NCBI RefSeq assembly: GCF_018408575.1
Contig: NZ_AP023418.1
Coordinates: forward strand, 248,001-312,000
Direction of reading: 5' to 3'
DNA length: 64,000 bases
Source of the DNA: Vescimonas coprocola
Lineage (GTDB): Bacteria > Bacillota > Clostridia > Oscillospirales > Oscillospiraceae
The position numbers and the translations under genes are program-made. The notes beneath the pieces were generated by a model, which was not told where the DNA came from, did not search any database, and saw nothing but the letters and a program-made list of their open reading frames with translations. The first letter of the stretch is position 1; each line of letters starts with the position of its first letter. Below, piece after piece: positions 39,853-47,858 of this stretch.

Positions 39853-39884
39853 ACGGTGCAGTCTCTGAAAAGGGGCTGCACCGT
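39853..39884. terminator. Candidate hairpin after the PFL gene
   Basis: ACGGTGCAG and CTGCACCGT around a 14-base loop, without a clear U run. The rest of 39716-39892 shows no supported gene. Confidence 0.4.
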
Positions 39885-39892
39885 GTTCTGCT

Positions 39893-40195
39893 CTATGCAG
39901 AAAATTTGAACTGCTGCGGGTTTTGGCGGGTCTCCTGTACACGGTCAAACAGTTCCTCGGAGATGATCGGCTCCTGCATATTCGGAATGATTTGCTGCTC
40001 CTCTACGGGGTTGTAGATCTTCTTGTGAACCTTGAAGCTGACTGTTGTGCTTTTGAAGTTTACCGCGCACCCGGTGTACTGCCTATTTTCAAGAATGTGC
40101 TTTACAGCTTCGTCTGCCCATAGATATGGATTTGCCGGAATTGGGTTGCGGGTGGCCCTGCCTGCGCTGGCATAATATGCCGTAGGGGTGAGAAT
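39893..40195 (-). pseudogene. Large serine recombinase remnant
   Basis: A 100-codon open stretch with no start codon. It reads PTAYYASAGRATRNPIPANP, then ADEAVKHILENRQYTG, VNFKSTTVSFKVHKK and QIIPNMQEPIISEELFDRVQ. This is the middle Recombinase domain of Tn4451/TnpX-like serine recombinases. The catalytic N-terminus and zinc-ribbon/coiled-coil C-terminus are missing. Its 5' edge stops exactly at an inverted repeat (40198-40239). It is a scar of a past mobile element. Confidence 0.8.
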
Positions 40196-40197
40196 TT

Positions 40198-40239
40198 ACA
40201 AGCCGTTCATAGGTGGACAACCACCCGTGAACGGCTTGT
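40198..40239. repeat. Inverted repeat at the recombinase remnant boundary
   Basis: ACAAGCCGTTCA at 40198-40209 and its exact complement at 40228-40239 enclose a second pair GGTGG/CCACC. The in-frame stop of the recombinase remnant lies at this edge. It may be an end of the lost element or a terminator. Confidence 0.7.
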
Positions 40240-40408
40240 ATGGAAACTAAACCCATAAGGGATCCAAGCAAATTCATCTTGCCCTGCGAAGCTCTGTCGA
40301 ATGCAGATGATCTGAGAATACGAACATGGCTCACACGTGGTTTTCGACTCCGAATATCAGTCCGTATCTATATGAGGACGGAAAATGCAGTGGCTTTTGA
40401 AAAGAAGA

Positions 40409-40449
40409 TTGCTTTTTTCTGCCCCAAGTGCTATAATCGGTATATACCG
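40409..40449 (+). promoter_or_regulatory. Promoter with palindromic operator before the DUF134 gene
   Basis: TTGCTT (40409-40414), a 17-base spacer and TATAAT (40432-40437). It is followed at once by the perfect 12-bp palindrome CGGTATATACCG (40438-40449), which would cover the transcription start. A repressor site, perhaps for the gene product's own helix-turn-helix, is an inference. Confidence 0.7.
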
Positions 40450-40469
40450 AAAACGAAGGGGGCGTATCC

Positions 40470-41249
40470 ATGCCAAGACCGCCACGGTGCCGCCGGATTT
40501 GTGGCGCACCACAAGTCGATACCTTCTGCCCCAACGGATGCGGGGATGCCGAGCCGATCCTGCTGACGCTGGACGAGTACGAGGCCATTCGGCTGGTTGA
40601 CTTGGAGCAGCAAACCCACGAGCAATGTGCCGCACAAATGGACATTTCCCGCTCTACCGTGCAGGAGATTTACGAAAGCGCACGGCGCAAGATCGCAGCG
40701 TGTCTTGTCCACGGGAAACCGCTGCACATCACCGGGGGAAACTACCGTATCTGCGGAGGACAGGAGGCAGCCCACTGCGGCCGCTGCTGCCGGATGCAGA
40801 GAGCCAACACGGAAAAATTCAACAAAAAATGCAAAGGAGATTCCATTATGAAAATTGCAGTCACCTATGAAAACGGTCAAATCTTTCAGCATTTCGGCCA
40901 TACCGAACAGTTCAAGCTTTATGAAGCTGCAGACGGTAAAGTCACGCATGCGGAGGTCGTTGATACCAACGGCAGCGGTCACGGCGCACTGGCAGGCTTC
41001 CTGATGCAGCACGGTGTAGACACTTTGATCTGCGGAGGCATCGGCGGCGGTGCGCAGGCAGCTCTGGCCGAGGCGGGCATTAAGCTCTACGGCGGTGTCA
41101 GCGGGGACGCTGACGCAGCGGTGAGCGCATTGCTCAGCGGAAATCTGGGCTACGATCCCAATGTTCACTGTGACCACCATGACCATGCGCACGGCGAAGC
41201 TGGTCACACCTGCGGTGACCACGGCTGCGGTAAGCATAGCTGTCATTGA
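40470..41249 (+). CDS. DUF134 DNA-binding domain fused to a NifX/NifB-type cluster-binding domain
   Basis: A 259-residue protein in two parts. Residues 1-95 are DUF134/UPF0251, with a sigma-like helix-turn-helix (LTLDEYEAIRLVDLEQQTHE, then MDISRSTVQEIYESARRKIA). Residues 127-235 are a NifX/NifB-like dinitrogenase iron-molybdenum cofactor domain (MKIAVTYENGQIFQHFGHTE). A His/Cys-rich tail (CDHHDHAHGEAGHTCGDH) probably binds metal. An AAAGGAG site eight bases before the internal ATG at 40848 could allow separate translation of the second domain. The Cys-rich linker (CGGQEAAHCGRCC) may bind zinc or Fe-S. No nitrogenase genes are nearby. Confidence 0.85.
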   Translation: MPRPPRCRRICGAPQVDTFCPNGCGDAEPILLTLDEYEAIRLVDLEQQTHEQCAAQMDISRSTVQEIYESARRKIAACLVHGKPLHITGGNYRICGGQEAAHCGRCCRMQRANTEKFNKKCKGDSIMKIAVTYENGQIFQHFGHTEQFKLYEAADGKVTHAEVVDTNGSGHGALAGFLMQHGVDTLICGGIGGGAQAALAEAGIKLYGGVSGDADAAVSALLSGNLGYDPNVHCDHHDHAHGEAGHTCGDHGCGKHSCH

Positions 41250-41250
41250 T

Positions 41251-41418
41251 ATGAAGCGCACACTGGCTTTGAAGTGTGATCAGGTCATCTTGGACGAGCG
41301 CTTCATTCGATCCGGCAACGTGCAGCGGCTCTGCGCCAAGCTGCAAAGGCTCAAAACCGATGGACGGCAAGGTCTTCAAGGGCAGCGTCGGGCATCAGGA
41401 GCTTGCGGCGTGGGTTGA
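41251..41418 (+). CDS. Unrecognised short open frame after the NifX-domain gene
   Basis: A 55-codon frame starting MKRTLALKCDQVILDERFIR two bases after the previous stop, with no ribosome site beyond that gene's end. A different frame over the same bases ends KVFKGSVGHQELAAWVEGLG, which looks equally protein-like. A frameshifted remnant is therefore as likely as a gene. Confidence 0.3.
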   Translation: MKRTLALKCDQVILDERFIRSGNVQRLCAKLQRLKTDGRQGLQGQRRASGACGVG

Positions 41419-41474
41419 AGGACTTGGACTTTAAGGGGCAGACAAATTGGGATTTTTGGAGGAGAACTTTTGAC

Positions 41475-41933
41475 ATGCATATTATTCAAATAGCAAATGA
41501 TGAGGATAAAAAGAGAATAACCAGAAATATATTGGAAGAACTGCCTGAATGGTTTGGAATCCCTGAGGCACGAGAAGAATATATCCGCGACAGTGCGGGA
41601 AGAACTTTCTTTTGTGCTGAAGAAAATGAAAAAGCCGTGGGATTTTTGTATCTCAAGCAGACGGGGAAAGATACGGTTGAGCTTGCGGTTATGGGCGTAC
41701 TGAAAGAATACCATCGCAAAGGAATCGGAAAAGCGCTATTTAAGTGTGCAAAGGATAGCTTGAAGGAAAGCGGCTATTCATTTATTCAGGTAAAAACTGT
41801 TGAAATGGGGAAATACGAAGAATATGATCAAACAAATCAGTTCTACATTTCTCTGGGCTTTAAGGAGTTGGAAGTGTTCCCTACGTTATGGGATGAGTGG
41901 AATCCCTGCCAAATCTATGTGATGGGAATATGA
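41475..41933 (+). CDS. GNAT family N-acetyltransferase
   Basis: A 152-residue acetyltransferase. The acetyl-CoA loop is VMGVLKEYHRKGIGKALFKC, with the (R/Q)xxGxG/A pattern KGIGKA. Beta-alpha elements follow with QFYISLGFKELEVF near the C-terminus. The substrate is unknown. ATG 41475 has GGAGGAG upstream. The gene is visibly richer in A and T than its neighbours (AAA, GAA, ATA codons), which points to horizontal transfer with the surrounding scar. Confidence 0.88.
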   Translation: MHIIQIANDEDKKRITRNILEELPEWFGIPEAREEYIRDSAGRTFFCAEENEKAVGFLYLKQTGKDTVELAVMGVLKEYHRKGIGKALFKCAKDSLKESGYSFIQVKTVEMGKYEEYDQTNQFYISLGFKELEVFPTLWDEWNPCQIYVMGI

Positions 41934-41969
41934 TAACTTCCAGTTTGCCGAACATAAGATGATGATCGC

Positions 41970-42200
41970 ATGAAGATCCTATATGAACTCTCGTGGCTAT
42001 GGGAAACGCTGGGCATTGCGCTTGTGGCTGCGGCTGTCTGCATGGCTTGCGGTGCGCTGATTGGCAGGGCAGCAAAGCATTGGTACGATACCTGTGGGTG
42101 TATATATCGCAAAATTAGGTGCGAGGTGAAGTCCGGAAAAAACTCCGTTTGCGTCGATGGAACAGCTCGTTTCGGCGCTTGCACGATTGGAACTGGATGA
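41970..42200 (+). pseudogene. Orphan fragment with one membrane segment
   Basis: A 76-codon frame starting MKILYELSWLWETLGIALVA with a convincing membrane helix up to about residue 30. From about residue 45 it becomes unconvincing and overlaps another frame (42157-42357). No clear ribosome site was found. It is probably the 5' end of a gene joined to foreign sequence. Confidence 0.3.
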
Positions 42201-42357
42201 TGACCTGTATGATGAATGGGAGGGCGAATCCATCCATTTCTTTGATAATATCTGCGATTACGGCGAAGCTCCCGGCAGGTATGATCGGATCGGTGCAGCT
42301 GGCTGGGTAGAGATTCTGGAAAATCTCGATAGTCATTTTGTGACTGCAGACGAATGA
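42157..42357 (+). pseudogene. Orphan acidic fragment
   Basis: A 66-codon frame, MEQLVSALARLELDDDLYDE at the start and GAAGWVEILENLDSHFVTAD near the end. It looks like genuine, acidic protein sequence but lacks a ribosome site. Its reading frame is open only a little further upstream. I do not recognise the family. It may be the C-terminal remnant of a larger protein. Confidence 0.35.
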
Positions 42358-42408
42358 CCTTCTTCAACGCCGCCTGCCGGGATGCTTCCGGTATCGGAGT
42401 GTGTTTCC

Positions 42409-43131
42409 TCAGTCCAGGATTCTTCCGTCGGTGGAGATGGTCACCACCTGCCACGGAATAAATTTTCCGCTCTGCTGCAATGCTGTCTTTGCGGTGTGTT
42501 CCAGCCCGCCGCAGCAGGGGACCTCCATCCGCACGATGGTCACGCTCTGGATGTCGTTGCTGCGGATGATCTCCGTCAGCTTCTCGGCGTAATCCACGCC
42601 GTCCAGCTTCGGGCAGCCCACCAGCGTGATATGCCCCTTGATGAACCGCTCATGGAAGGCGGCGTAGGCGTAGGCCGTGCAGTCGGCGGCAATGAGCAGC
42701 TTGGCCCCGTCAAAATACGGCGCCCGCACCGGGACCAGCTTGATCTGCACCGGCCACTGGGACAGCCGGCTGACCGGTTCGGCGCAGACGGTCTCCGCCT
42801 GCCGGGTCTCCGTGTGCCGGATGCTTCTGGACTGGCTCCCCGGACATCCGCAGGGCAGGGGAGTACCCTCCTTCCGCATCTTTTCCTGCATCTTCTTCTG
42901 CTTATTGGCCAGCACCGCCTGCTCGTCATAGGCGGCTGCCTCCTGCTCCACAAAGGAGATGGCCCCGGTGGGACAGGCAGGCAGACAGTCCCCCAGTCCG
43001 TCGCAGTAGTCGTCCCGCATCAGTTGGGCCTTGCCCTCTACCATGGCGATGGCCCCCTCATGACAGGCCTCGGCGCAGGCGCCGCAGCCGTTGCATTTCT
43101 CCTGGTCGATTTCAATGATCCTTCTTTTCAT
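42409..43131 (-). CDS. Ferredoxin-type 2[4Fe-4S] protein, regulator-linked
   Basis: A 240-residue protein. Two 4Fe-4S motifs lie at the N-terminus (CNGCGACAEACHEGAI and CDGLGDCLPACPTGAI), then a linker with CGCPG and a C-terminal domain with phrases ADCTAYAYAAFHERF, GCPKLDGVDYAEKL and MEVPCCGGLE. Proteins like this sit beside Crp/Fnr regulators and often hydroxylamine reductase in anaerobes. A role in electron transfer or nitrosative/redox stress is inferred. ATG 43131 fits the AAGGAGG site better than 43137. It is divergent from the FNR gene. Confidence 0.9.
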   Translation of the reverse strand: MKRRIIEIDQEKCNGCGACAEACHEGAIAMVEGKAQLMRDDYCDGLGDCLPACPTGAISFVEQEAAAYDEQAVLANKQKKMQEKMRKEGTPLPCGCPGSQSRSIRHTETRQAETVCAEPVSRLSQWPVQIKLVPVRAPYFDGAKLLIAADCTAYAYAAFHERFIKGHITLVGCPKLDGVDYAEKLTEIIRSNDIQSVTIVRMEVPCCGGLEHTAKTALQQSGKFIPWQVVTISTDGRILD

Positions 43132-43159
43132 GATCATGCCTCCTTGTTTTTTTGACCTG

Positions 43160-43201
43160 ATTATAGTAGAATAAAATCAACAAGTCGGTTGAATTTTCAA
43201 C
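43160..43201 (-). promoter_or_regulatory. Class II CRP/FNR-type promoter of the ferredoxin gene
   Basis: On minus, TATAAT (43160-43165) lacks a good -35 box at the right distance. The inverted repeat GTTGAA-TT-TTCAAC (43188-43201) is centred at 43194.5. With the start predicted at 43153 that is position -41.5, the classic site for activation by CRP/FNR proteins. Confidence 0.72.
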
Positions 43202-43216
43202 GAAAGAGGATTTTTT

Positions 43217-43879
43217 ATGAAAGAATTTTTCCCGGTGCTCCGTTCTTCTCAGCTTTTCTCCGGTGTCTCGGAGGAGGAACTCACCGCCATGCTCACCTGT
43301 CTGGGAGCAGAAAAGCGGAGCTTTCCCAAGGAGGCCTTTCTGCTGCGCTCCGGAGACACGGCGGAGTCCATCGGTCTGGTGCTGTCCGGCAGCGTGCTGG
43401 TCATTCAGGAGGATATCTGGGGCAACCGCAATATCCTCTCCAAGGCGGGGCCGGGCCAGACCTTCGCTGCCGCCTATGCCTGCGCTCCCGGCTCGGTGCT
43501 GAACGTCAGCGTGGTGGCGGAGACGCCCGTCACGGTGCTGCTCATGAACGTCAAGCGCATCCTGAACGTCTGCCCCTCCGCCTGCACCCACCACAGCCGG
43601 ATCATCCGCAACCTGCTGGGGGAGCTGGCGGAAAAGAACCTGCGCTTTGGCGAAAAGCTCACCCACATGGGCCAGCGCACCACACGGGCCAAGCTCATGT
43701 CCTACTTCTCCGCCGAGGCCCAGCGGCTGGGAACGTATGAGTTTGATGTCCCCTTCTCCCGTCAGCAGCTGGCGGATTATCTGGCGGTGGAGCGCAGCGG
43801 CCTGTCGCTGGAGCTGGGGAAAATGAAAAAGGACGGCCTTCTGGATTTCCATAAAAGCCATTTCGTCCTGAAGGTATAG
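43217..43879 (+). CDS. Crp/Fnr family transcriptional regulator
   Basis: A 220-residue regulator. An N-terminal cyclic-nucleotide-binding-type beta-roll (ILSKAGPGQTFAAAYACAPG) is followed by a dimer helix and a C-terminal winged helix (FSRQQLADYLAVERSGLSLELGKMKKDGL). It has no N-terminal FNR cysteine cluster, so it is closer to the non-FeS, HcpR/ArcR-like members; the ligand is unknown. AAAGAGGA lies six bases before ATG 43217. The divergent ferredoxin gene, with a palindrome at -41.5, is the obvious target. Confidence 0.92.
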   Translation: MKEFFPVLRSSQLFSGVSEEELTAMLTCLGAEKRSFPKEAFLLRSGDTAESIGLVLSGSVLVIQEDIWGNRNILSKAGPGQTFAAAYACAPGSVLNVSVVAETPVTVLLMNVKRILNVCPSACTHHSRIIRNLLGELAEKNLRFGEKLTHMGQRTTRAKLMSYFSAEAQRLGTYEFDVPFSRQQLADYLAVERSGLSLELGKMKKDGLLDFHKSHFVLKV

Positions 43880-43937
43880 TTTTTTACCGGGGCTTCCCCA
43901 CAAGAGTATGTCTCTTTTCCCGCATGGATATGCTGAA

Positions 43938-43979
43938 GACCCCCAGCGGAGGCTCTGCCTCCGCTGGGGGTCACATTTT
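43938..43979. terminator. Terminator between convergent regulator and Hpt genes
   Basis: A 15-bp perfect stem, GACCCCCAGCGGAGG and its complement, with a short loop and ACATTTT on the plus side. Confidence 0.82.
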
Positions 43980-44007
43980 CCGATTGCAGCAGCCCATCAT
44001 GGGGAGC

Positions 44008-44364
44008 TTACGCATCCAGCTCCTCCAGTGCAGCACGAATGCGGGCGTACTCCTGCCGGACGGGGATCAGCAGCTCACGGGCCTGCTGGGGGATGGTGTC
44101 TGCGCCCCGCAGCGCCTCCGTCAGCGGGGAACAGGCAGCAGCCAATTTGGTCAGACTCAGATTCAGGGCAATGCCCTTCAGGGTGTGTACGGCCCGGAAG
44201 GCATCGTTGGTCCGCCCGTCGGCCATGGCCTTCTCCAGCAGCATCATGCTGCCGTCACGGGGCAGCATCCGCAGGAATTTCCCCACGAACATCTCGTTTT
44301 GCAGGCGCTCCATGGCGTCCTCATAGTTGCCGTCCACGGCCACGTAAAATTCATTCAGCTTCAT
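44008..44364 (-). CDS. Hpt domain histidine phosphotransfer protein
   Basis: A 118-residue four-helix Hpt domain. The phosphorylated His is in AFRAVHTLKGIALNLSL. It passes phosphate between a histidine kinase and a receiver. The start MKLNEFYVAV at 44364 lies inside the end of the large response-regulator gene (14-base overlap), so the two are translated together and are likely partners. No kinase gene is in the window. Confidence 0.9.
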   Translation of the reverse strand: MKLNEFYVAVDGNYEDAMERLQNEMFVGKFLRMLPRDGSMMLLEKAMADGRTNDAFRAVHTLKGIALNLSLTKLAAACSPLTEALRGADTIPQQARELLIPVRQEYARIRAALEELDA

Positions 44365-46813
44365 TGGCATCCTCCTCATAGACCACCACGCAGTCCTTCT
44401 TGATTTTGGCTTCATAAAGGGCGGTATCCGCCTGTAAGATCAGGTCCCGCACCCGCCCCTGCCCGTGGACGCCGCCCACGCTGATGGTCAGGTGCAGCTC
44501 GGGAAATTCCGGCAGCTTCAGCTCCCGCACGGCGCAGCACAGAACCTCCAGCTTCTGGTGCAGCACGGCACGGGGCAGACTCTGAAACAGCAGAAAAAAT
44601 TCGTCGCCGCCGTAGCGGACCAGTGCATCGCTGCTCCGCAGCAGGGAGCGCATCGTCTGGGCCACGCGATACAGGGCGGCATCTCCGGCGGCGTGGCCGA
44701 AGCGGTCATTGACCTGCTTGAAGTTGTCCACGTCGATCATAGCCACAGCATATTCGCCGCTGAGCTCCCGCAGCTGCTCGTCATAGTAGCGCCGATTAAA
44801 GACTTGGGTAGCCGAGTCCATGTATACCTGCCGGTTCCGCATCAGCAGTTGGTTCAACAGGTGCTCCTCCTGTCCGCCGGGGCCATTGTCCAGCCGGATG
44901 GGATTTATGCACTCCAGTGAATACGGGGTCCCGTCCACCTCGATGCAGACGGCGATGATGTAGTACATATCCTTGCCGATGGACTCCACCTTGTTTTGTA
45001 TCTGCCGGGTACGCACGGCATCCTGCGAGATACACCGCTCACAGCGTTGCTTTTTGCACCACATGGCATAGCAGTAGTCGTTCTCCCGGACGCTGGGTCC
45101 GTCCGGCCCCGGTGTCACCTGCATACAGATGCCGGGATCCACCAGCCGCACCGTCTCGAACAGTGGCTGATAGGTGTGGAACAGATGGGACAGCTGATGG
45201 TGAGTGATGCGGATCACGCCGTTGCTGGCCGATATCGGCAGGGAATGCTGCGGCAGGGCCTGAGGCGTTTCGGCGTGCTGTATCTCCGCCCGCAGCTGCT
45301 CGATGCACTGGCTGCGGTCCTCAATGTCGGTGACTTTCCCCAGCAGAGCGGCGCAGCGCCTCTGCTTCCGGGCAGACCACGTGATCTGCACCGATAGCTG
45401 ACACCGGCGCAGTCGCCCCCGCAGCCGCAATTTCGTGGTCAGATCCAGCCGTGTCTCCTCCAGCGTCAGGCCCTCCAACTGCCGTTTAAGGCCCTCTGTC
45501 AGCTCCTTGCCCAGATACATCTGTAACGTCGGGCTTTGCAGCGGCTCCAGCATCACCGACGGCAAACCCGTCTGCTCCGCCAGTCCACGGGACAGGTGCA
45601 GGGAGGAGGGCTGGGCAGTATAGTCGAACCACAGCTCATCGCTGAGGGAGGTAAAGAAGTCCTGCTTGGCGTAGGCATCCTCCAGCTGCTGGGTCATCCG
45701 TGCAGCGGCCAGATCCTGTCCTTTATACAGCTCCTCCACCACCCGCCGCAGGGGCGCCACCGTCTGCCCGGCGTCCTTCATGCCCTGCTTGGCCGTGTCG
45801 GACACGTCGTCCAGACAGCGCAGCAGCAGGGGATTGTAGCTGCCGCACTCGCCGTTGTGGATCATTTCAACGGCCTTCTCGTGGGAAAAAGCCTGCTTGT
45901 AGCTGCGCTTGCTGGTCAGGGCATCATAGGCGTCCGCCAGCGACACCACCTGTGCGGCGATGGGGATGTGATCCCCGGCCAGTCCGTCGGGATACCCCTC
46001 GCCGTTCCAGCGCTCATGGTGCCACCGGCAGATCTCAATGGCGTACTTCACCAGCTTCTCGTTGCGGTGCATGGGCAGCTCCGACAGGATCTGCGCCCCC
46101 AGCTTGGTGTGGGTCTTGATGATGGCGAACTCCTCGTCCGTCAGCTTGCCGGGCTTTTGCAGGATATCCTCCGGCACCAGCAGCTTCCCGATATCGTGCA
46201 GACCCGACGCTGTGCAGATGAGGTTCACATCCTCCGGGGTCAGGGAGTATTGCGCCGTCACCGCCATCAGCCGCCGCAGCAGAAGCCCTGTCAGGTACTC
46301 CACGCCGGACATATGGCCGCCGCCCTCGCCGTTGCGGTATTCCACGGCGAAGTTCAGGATGGACAGCATCACCTCGCTGCTCTTCTCCTGCTGGTAGACC
46401 TGGCTGGTGAGGATGTCCATCATCTCCTGCCTCCGGGTGTGGAGCAGGATGGTGTTGATGATGCGCTGCCGCACCACCGTGGCGGAGAAGGGGCGGTTGA
46501 TGTAGTCCACCGCCCCCAGCTCAAAGGCCCGGTCGATGTAGCCGCTGCCCGTCTCGGCGGAGATCATCACCGTCGGCACATCCTCCAGCCACTGGCGCTG
46601 CTTCATCTCCTCCAGCACCTGAAAACCGTCCATCTCCGGCATAACGATGTCCAGCAGCAGGGCCGACAGGTCCTTGCGATAGATCTGCAATGCGGCGAGA
46701 GCCTCCTTGCCGTCGGAGACCTCCATGATCTCGAAATCCTGCTCCAGCATATTGGCCAGAATGGCCCGGTTCATCTCCGAATCGTCTGCGATCAGCAGCT
46801 TTTTTCGTTCCAT
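44351..46813 (-). CDS. Response regulator with HD-GYP and GGDEF domains and a Cys-rich sensor region
   Basis: An 820-residue c-di-GMP protein. A receiver domain (about 1-125; DD at 11-12, phospho-Asp in LLLDIVMPEMDG) is followed by an HD-GYP phosphodiesterase (about 160-340; HDIGKLLVP, HHERWNGEGYPDGLAGD). A middle region follows, holding DYCYAMWCKKQRCERCIS near 600. The C-terminal GGDEF cyclase (about 665-815) has an intact YGGDEF, and an RSSD inhibitory site lies exactly five residues before it. Both making and breaking activities look intact. It overlaps the Hpt gene, so phosphorelay control is expected. Confidence 0.93.
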   Translation of the reverse strand: MERKKLLIADDSEMNRAILANMLEQDFEIMEVSDGKEALAALQIYRKDLSALLLDIVMPEMDGFQVLEEMKQRQWLEDVPTVMISAETGSGYIDRAFELGAVDYINRPFSATVVRQRIINTILLHTRRQEMMDILTSQVYQQEKSSEVMLSILNFAVEYRNGEGGGHMSGVEYLTGLLLRRLMAVTAQYSLTPEDVNLICTASGLHDIGKLLVPEDILQKPGKLTDEEFAIIKTHTKLGAQILSELPMHRNEKLVKYAIEICRWHHERWNGEGYPDGLAGDHIPIAAQVVSLADAYDALTSKRSYKQAFSHEKAVEMIHNGECGSYNPLLLRCLDDVSDTAKQGMKDAGQTVAPLRRVVEELYKGQDLAAARMTQQLEDAYAKQDFFTSLSDELWFDYTAQPSSLHLSRGLAEQTGLPSVMLEPLQSPTLQMYLGKELTEGLKRQLEGLTLEETRLDLTTKLRLRGRLRRCQLSVQITWSARKQRRCAALLGKVTDIEDRSQCIEQLRAEIQHAETPQALPQHSLPISASNGVIRITHHQLSHLFHTYQPLFETVRLVDPGICMQVTPGPDGPSVRENDYCYAMWCKKQRCERCISQDAVRTRQIQNKVESIGKDMYYIIAVCIEVDGTPYSLECINPIRLDNGPGGQEEHLLNQLLMRNRQVYMDSATQVFNRRYYDEQLRELSGEYAVAMIDVDNFKQVNDRFGHAAGDAALYRVAQTMRSLLRSSDALVRYGGDEFFLLFQSLPRAVLHQKLEVLCCAVRELKLPEFPELHLTISVGGVHGQGRVRDLILQADTALYEAKIKKDCVVVYEEDANEAE

Positions 46814-46989
46814 AGTATCCTCCTGCGGGTCCGCCGCCCCAAGGGACGGGTATCCGTAAAATATTCAGCTCATTATACACCGCAATGTCTGGAAAAGGCA
46901 ATGGTTTCTTCCAGAAAATAACAGGGAAAAACGAAAAAGGACAAAAGCTTCCGGTTTCCCGCCTGAGGAAAACGCCAAGGGGAAGCCAA

Positions 46990-47041
46990 CGGTCAGAAAG
47001 CGGGCCGCCGTCCCTCTGGACGGCGGCCCGCTTTCTGACCG
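46990..47041. terminator. Long hairpin between the response-regulator and TSUP genes
   Basis: A 24-bp perfect stem (CGGTCAGAAAGCGGGCCGCC at its outer part) with a CTCT loop, followed by TTTAT on plus. It probably ends the TSUP transcript arriving on minus. Confidence 0.7.
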
Positions 47042-47081
47042 TTTATCTGACGAAAAGAGCTTGTGCGGCAGATGTTTTTAC

Positions 47082-47858
47082 TTACCCCACCAGCTTGAAC
47101 AGCAGCACCACGGCTCCCAGCACCACCAGCACCACGCCGGTGGCCCGGTTCAGGGTCTTGGGCGCAGCCTTGTTGGCGAACACGGCGGCGATGCGGGCCC
47201 ACAGCAGGGTAAACACCACGCACAGCGCAAATACCGTCCAGTCCGGCGCTCCGCCGATGACGAAGTGGGACACGGCACCGGTGAGAGCGGTGAAGGCCAT
47301 AATAAACACGCTGGTGCCAACGGCGGTCTTCAGCTCATACCCCAGCACGGAGGTGAGGATCAGCAGCATCATCATGCCCCCGCCGGCCCCGACGAAGCCG
47401 CAGATGAAGCCGACGATCACGCCGCACACCACCGACTGCACCGCCCGCTTCTTGGCGCTGACGCTCTGCATGGCCTCCTTGGTGGTCATCACCGGCCGGA
47501 CGATGAACTTCACACCCAGCAGGAAGGTCATTACCACGGAAAAGCTCCCCATGGTGGCCGAGGGGACGATACTGGCGATGTAGCTGCCCACCACGGTAAA
47601 GGCCAGCACGCTGGCCATCATAATAAGCCCATTGCGAATGTCCAGATTCTTGTTCTTCCCGTAGGTATAGGCAGATACGGCACTGGCCAGCACGTCCGAG
47701 GACAGGGCGATGCCCACCGCCAGATACGGGTCCATGCCCAGAAAGGTGATGAGCATGGGACTGATGACGGCGGCGGCGCTCATCCCGGCGAAGCCGGTGC
47801 CAAGGCCGGCCCCCATCCCGGCGAAAAAGCAGACGAGAACAGTAATAAGAATGTGCAT
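47082..47858 (-). CDS. TSUP/TauE-SafE family anion exporter
   Basis: A 258-residue, eight-segment membrane protein of the sulfite/organosulfonate exporter family. It has two related halves, each with the glycine-rich phrase (GMGAGLGTGFAGMSAAAVISP and VGFICGFVGAGGGMMMLLIL). It likely exports or exchanges small sulfur or carboxylate anions; the substrate is unknown. ATG 47858 is preferred because GGGAGG lies five bases upstream. An in-frame ATG at 47927 only adds unconvincing residues. Confidence 0.9.
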   Translation of the reverse strand: MHILITVLVCFFAGMGAGLGTGFAGMSAAAVISPMLITFLGMDPYLAVGIALSSDVLASAVSAYTYGKNKNLDIRNGLIMMASVLAFTVVGSYIASIVPSATMGSFSVVMTFLLGVKFIVRPVMTTKEAMQSVSAKKRAVQSVVCGVIVGFICGFVGAGGGMMMLLILTSVLGYELKTAVGTSVFIMAFTALTGAVSHFVIGGAPDWTVFALCVVFTLLWARIAAVFANKAAPKTLNRATGVVLVVLGAVVLLFKLVG

